Origin: Anaerolineales bacterium
GTDB lineage: Bacteria; Chloroflexota; Anaerolineae; Anaerolineales; E44-bin32
DNA length: 8,551 bases
Direction: 5' to 3'
NCBI GenBank assembly: GCA_011772595.1
Contig: WVZH01000326.1
Coordinates: 77,485 to 86,035, forward strand
How positions within the stretch are numbered: the first letter of the stretch is position 1; each line of letters opens with the position of its first letter. A program made the translations under genes and the position numbers. Positions 5,446 through 8,551 of the stretch are shown piece by piece. The notes beneath the pieces were generated by a model. It ran no database searches and was not told the DNA's origin. It saw nothing but the letters and a program-made list of their open reading frames with translations.

Positions 5446-7050
5446 TCAGAATTCTCGGAATCGCCAAGTGCCTGCCACCATCGTGGCCAAGGGTTTAATA
5501 TCGGCGAGCGCGTGGTTATCGCAAGTATATGGATCCGCATCGAGCACGATGAGATCGGCCATATAACTCGGCACCAATCGCCCGAGAATTGACGACCAGC
5601 CGGCGACAATCGCGGGACCCTGCGTATACGCCAATAGGGCATCGTGGAGAGTGATCCGTTCCTCGGGGAACCATCCGTCCGGGCTCGGCTCTCCGTTCTG
5701 GCGTTGTCGTGTAACAGCGGCGTGCAATCCTAGAAAAGGGTTTGCAGGTTCAACGGGCGCATCAGAACCGAATGCCAGGACAGCGCCGGCAAGAAGTTGG
5801 CTTCGCCAGGCGTATGCAAAGCGTGATCGTGCACCCCAATGGAGATCCGCCATTGTCATATCAGATGTAGCGTGGAGCGGTTGCATCGAAGCGATGATAC
5901 CGAGTCGGGCTGGGCGATGAAGATCGTCCGGATGAAGAAGTTGTAGATGTTCGATACGATGAGGCATGGGCGGTATTTTCTGCTCAGCCTCATAATTGCG
6001 CAGCTTTTCATATACGTCCAACACCTCTCGATTGGCACGGTCGCCGATGGCGTGAATCGCTAATGCGAAACCTGCGTCGACAGCTCGCATGGCAAGATCG
6101 AGGAGCTCCTCCTTATCGAACAAGGACATTCCGGTATCCTGAGGCTTGTTATCGTATGCTTCTATCATCGCCGCAGTATGAGGTCCCAGCGCGCCGTCGG
6201 CGTAAAGTTTTAAATTTCCGGTTCGTACCCAATGATCACCGGAGGACGTTTTGAGACCTAGTTTCCGTGTGGCTTCAAAATCCTTCTTTTGAATATTTTT
6301 CAACACGCGAAGACCGAGCGTATTGCGATCTCGCAGAATATTCAGTGCTTGCAGACAAAGCTCGTCGTCGAAATCGTGGACACTTGATAGTCCGAAGCGC
6401 CAAAGGTCTTCCTGGATGTGGGCGATTCCCTCTGCGAGTTGGTGTGCTGGCGGTGATGGGACGGCCGATGAAATGAGCTTCATGGCCTCTTCGAAGAATA
6501 TTCCCGTGGGTTTCCCAGATTGATCTCGGTCGATACGTCCCCCTTTTGGATCAGGCATATCGGGATGGATTCTTGCTTGTTTCATCGCCAGAGTATTCGC
6601 CCACCCGGCGTGCAAGGATTTCGCGGTTAAATAGACGGGGTGGTGCGGCGCGACGCCATCCAAGTCTTCCGCCTGGCCGAACCGCTCCCAAAGATTTTGA
6701 TTCCAGCCGTGCCCAAGGATCCAGTCCCCTGCCGGTGTCGTCAAAGCTCTTTCACGGACACGTTCGAGGCAATCCGATAGACTTGACACTTCACAGTCGA
6801 TTTTCTCAACAGATAGCGCAAGTTTCTTTAAATGGATATGTGCATCTGTGAGGGCAGGGATGACCGTACGGCCATGGAGATCGATTGAGGTTGCTTCCTG
6901 GCTTGACAAGTTGAGGATCTCATCATCCATTCCAACTGCCAGAATACGCTCACCTTGAATCGCAATGCTTTGCGCATGCGGAACACGGTCGTCGAGGGTT
7001 AGGATATTCCCGTTCAGGAGCAGGACTTTGGGTTCAGAAGCATGGTTCAC
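5446..7050 (-). CDS. YtcJ-like metal-dependent amidohydrolase
   Basis: The 534-residue product belongs to the Amidohydro_3/YtcJ branch of the amidohydrolase superfamily, TIM-barrel enzymes that hydrolyse amide or similar bonds with one or two divalent metals. Seen in order: an N-terminal beta-sandwich strand set, PALTDAHIH with metal ligands H71 and H73, GHGWNQNLW (113-121, typical of YtcJ proteins), LKLYADGALG (280-289) with K281, AIHAIGDRAN (331-340) with H333, HRIEH (364-368), GSDAP (429-432 region) with D430, and the closing YTQGPA and ADLIVLDADP motifs. No signal peptide, so probably cytoplasmic. The substrate cannot be deduced: family members include N-substituted formamide deformylase and many uncharacterised enzymes. 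GTG 7050 is the start, in a GTGA overlap with the histidine phosphatase stop and nine bases after GAGGG (7060-7064 on this strand). It is the last gene of the three-gene operon and appears intact. Confidence 0.92.
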   Translation of the reverse strand: MNHASEPKVLLLNGNILTLDDRVPHAQSIAIQGERILAVGMDDEILNLSSQEATSIDLHGRTVIPALTDAHIHLKKLALSVEKIDCEVSSLSDCLERVRERALTTPAGDWILGHGWNQNLWERFGQAEDLDGVAPHHPVYLTAKSLHAGWANTLAMKQARIHPDMPDPKGGRIDRDQSGKPTGIFFEEAMKLISSAVPSPPAHQLAEGIAHIQEDLWRFGLSSVHDFDDELCLQALNILRDRNTLGLRVLKNIQKKDFEATRKLGLKTSSGDHWVRTGNLKLYADGALGPHTAAMIEAYDNKPQDTGMSLFDKEELLDLAMRAVDAGFALAIHAIGDRANREVLDVYEKLRNYEAEQKIPPMPHRIEHLQLLHPDDLHRPARLGIIASMQPLHATSDMTMADLHWGARSRFAYAWRSQLLAGAVLAFGSDAPVEPANPFLGLHAAVTRQRQNGEPSPDGWFPEERITLHDALLAYTQGPAIVAGWSSILGRLVPSYMADLIVLDADPYTCDNHALADIKPLATMVAGTWRFREF

Positions 7051-7685
7051 GTGCTGTTTCCCTCTTGATGTATGTGAGGGGTGGCGTTTGAACGGATTAC
7101 CGTCCAGCGTGCCATTTCCTTGTCGAAGTTAAGCTCGGCAAAACCGGTGTTATCAAATCGAAACCTCACAGGTAGGATTCGCCCACTCGCAGGAGCGAGA
7201 CCTATGATCACCCGCAGAGCCGCGTTTAGGAAAGCGCCATGAGAGACCACAAGGTAAGATCCCGCTGGCATTTGAAGAACGGATTGGACTGCTTCACCTG
7301 CGCGCAAGAATAAATCCCATGCACTTTCGCCATCCTCAAAAGAAGGTTCGTAGGGTGAAGGAAGGGGTCGATCCTCATACCAGGCACGGACTGTTTCGTA
7401 ATCAACTCCCTGCGCGGCGCCTAAACGTCGTTCCATCCAGATCGCGTCGAGCACGATCTCCGAATTCAATATTTCGCCAATGATCTGTGCGGTCTCCTTT
7501 GCCCGAGCCAAAGGACTTGAGATGATCTTGTCAAAATGTACCTGCATCGAAGCCCAATATTGAGCCAGTAATTGAGATTGATGATGGCCCTCTTCTGCAA
7601 GTGCGAAATCGATTTGGCCCTGGACGATTTGATCTCGATTTGCGGTCGAAAGTCCGTGACGTAAGAGAATGATGTCGTGGCTCAT
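7047..7685 (-). CDS. Histidine phosphatase family protein (phosphoglycerate mutase-like)
   Basis: This 212-residue protein has the histidine phosphatase fold. LLRHGLSTAN (7-16) carries R9 and the nucleophile H10, SSPLARAKETA (56-66) carries the second phosphate-binding Arg (R61), E85 in WMERRLG is the likely acid, and VVSHG (146-150) has the second catalytic H149. Near the end, DNTGFAELNFD (178-188) resembles the closing strands of cobalamin phosphatase/PhoE-like members. The residue after RHG is Leu, where Glu, Gln or Ser is more usual. Substrate is not predictable: broad-specificity phosphatase, sugar-phosphate phosphatase and alpha-ribazole phosphatase all share these motifs. ATG 7685 overlaps the upstream GlpC-like stop (ATGA) and follows AGGA by five bases. 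The stop overlaps the amidohydrolase start. The protein is cytoplasmic and looks active. Confidence 0.92.
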   Translation of the reverse strand: MSHDIILLRHGLSTANRDQIVQGQIDFALAEEGHHQSQLLAQYWASMQVHFDKIISSPLARAKETAQIIGEILNSEIVLDAIWMERRLGAAQGVDYETVRAWYEDRPLPSPYEPSFEDGESAWDLFLRAGEAVQSVLQMPAGSYLVVSHGAFLNAALRVIIGLAPASGRILPVRFRFDNTGFAELNFDKEMARWTVIRSNATPHIHQEGNST

Positions 7686-8551
7686 GTCAATCCTATGGAA
7701 CGGGCAAATATCTCGAGTGGGTGGAAAGCTGGCAGGTTAGTGTGTTTTGTGAGCCACCAACGGCAAGTTTCAGAATCGGTAATTACGAAATCTGCTCTCA
7801 AATCACGGGCTCTTTGGTAAAGACTTTCTCCCACACTGTAAGCCACGTTGTATCTCTCGGCCTTGACGCCGTACGTACCTGCCACTCCACAACACGCAGT
7901 GTCGGAAATGTAGAGTTCAAGTCGGGGAATGAGTCGAAGAACTTGAACTGCGGGGGTACCGACACCGTGGCTTCGAAGCTGGCAAGGGGGGTGGTAAAGT
8001 GCACGTGCACGAATGGGCTCGTAATAGAGCTGATTAAGTTCTTCCTTCACATTATGTGTGATGAATTCGAAGAAATCAAAGGTGGAATCTCCAACGAGTT
8101 CAACACCATCATCCTCGATCTCGAGTATCGTTCGATAATCGTGCTTCAATGACAGGGTGCATGATGAAGATGTTCCGATTATTGGTATCTTCGCCTCTGC
8201 GAACGGCCGGAGTCTTTCGACATTCTTCCTCGCATGCTGGCGAGCCGCGCGCATAAGTCCATTGGATTGGAGTGGAAGTCCACAGCAAAGTTGTGGAGGT
8301 ATGAAAACATAGAAGCCTAGCCTTTCAAGAATGAGTACCGCCATCTCGCCGAGCTCAGGTTCGTAGTAGTTCGTGCTACAGCCATGAAAATAGGCGACGG
8401 TGAGCCGTGTTATTTCTTCTAATTCCATGGGGGAGCGGACGCAATAATCGCGCAATCTTCTCCGTAGTGTAGGGCGAGCCAAGGAGGGGAGTGGGGCATT
8501 GTGATTTATTTGAAGTACTCTCTCAAGGAAGGCTCGAAACGATCGCCGTGA
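7682..8551 (-). CDS. GlpC-like (Fe-S)-binding protein with two CCG domains, 5' end outside window
   Basis: The reading frame is open to the right edge, giving 289 visible residues and no start. Residues 1-23 (ending NHNAPLPS) continue smoothly into LARPTLRRR, so the TTG at 8482 is an internal Leu codon. Two cysteine-rich CCG domains follow: YFHGC (C58), CCG (C89-C90) and SSSC (C131); then HPPC (C190), ACCG (C220-C221) and SETC (C263). Such domains hold Fe-S centres or act in quinone-linked electron transfer. The ending TCRWWLTKHT...HPLEIFARSIG resembles GlpC, the subunit that links anaerobic glycerol-3-phosphate dehydrogenase GlpAB to membrane menaquinone. A missing N-terminal two-[4Fe-4S] ferredoxin domain is expected off-window. 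The last motif is SxxC where CxxC is often seen. GlcF, LutA and FAD-oxidase-linked proteins are alternatives. It is the first visible gene of the operon and overlaps the phosphatase start (ATGA). Confidence 0.85.
   Translation of the reverse strand, partial: SRRSFRAFLERVLQINHNAPLPSLARPTLRRRLRDYCVRSPMELEEITRLTVAYFHGCSTNYYEPELGEMAVLILERLGFYVFIPPQLCCGLPLQSNGLMRAARQHARKNVERLRPFAEAKIPIIGTSSSCTLSLKHDYRTILEIEDDGVELVGDSTFDFFEFITHNVKEELNQLYYEPIRARALYHPPCQLRSHGVGTPAVQVLRLIPRLELYISDTACCGVAGTYGVKAERYNVAYSVGESLYQRARDLRADFVITDSETCRWWLTKHTNLPAFHPLEIFARSIGLT

Noticed and set aside
7721..8152. 143-codon plus-strand ORF opposite the GlpC-like gene
   Set aside because: It lies fully antisense to two conserved CCG domains; composition is that of a shadow frame.
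1..8551. tRNA, rRNA, CRISPR, transposase, integrase or attachment sites
   Set aside because: Gaps are too short for them and I saw no spaced direct repeats, terminal inverted repeats or cloverleaf patterns on either strand.

Overview
This 8.55 kb window looks like ordinary, densely packed chromosome from an uncultured or little-studied bacterium. My best guess is Chloroflexota (Anaerolineae-like). That rests on the style of the SelB G domain (RQMTIDLGFAW in switch I), a NuoN-like subunit in a non-standard cluster, and moderate GC. It is recollection of family style, not a search result. There are no insertion sequences, CRISPR arrays, rRNA or tRNA genes, and no gene-free stretch longer than 300 bases.

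Plus strand, left part (1-2142): the 3' end of a membrane-transporter-like gene, then a small multi-pass membrane protein, then a NuoN-like proton-translocating subunit. The three are joined by two identical 4-base GTGA stop/start overlaps (128-131 and 745-748), so they form one translationally coupled operon. It probably encodes the antiporter-like membrane arm of a complex I, Mrp or group-4 hydrogenase-related machine. The NuoN-like protein keeps the family scaffold but lacks the lysine normally found five residues before the TM7 PFH motif.

Plus strand, middle (2143-5413): a strong extended -10 promoter (TGCTATAAT) drives a 386-residue, proline-free and cysteine-free coiled-coil protein of unknown function. 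A 160-base gap with a doubtful 28-codon ORF and a possible second promoter follows. Then comes selB, the selenocysteine-specific elongation factor (630 aa from the preferred ATG). No selA, selD, selC or clear selenoprotein gene is visible here.

Minus strand, right part (5446-8551): a convergent three-gene operon read right to left. It holds a GlpC-like two-CCG-domain iron-sulfur protein (running off the right edge, so its 5' end is missing), a histidine phosphatase, and a YtcJ-type metal-dependent amidohydrolase. These also overlap by 4 bases at each junction (ATGA at 7682-7685, GTGA at 7047-7050). The functional link between the three is not obvious.

Main annotation corrections: the second gene should start at GTG 128, not GTG 77. 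A truncated gene occupies 1-131. selB probably starts at ATG 3521, not TTG 3509. The GlpC-like gene has no start in the window. I found no clear previously undescribed system. The least explained items are the coiled-coil protein and the lysine-less NuoN-like subunit with its small membrane partner.
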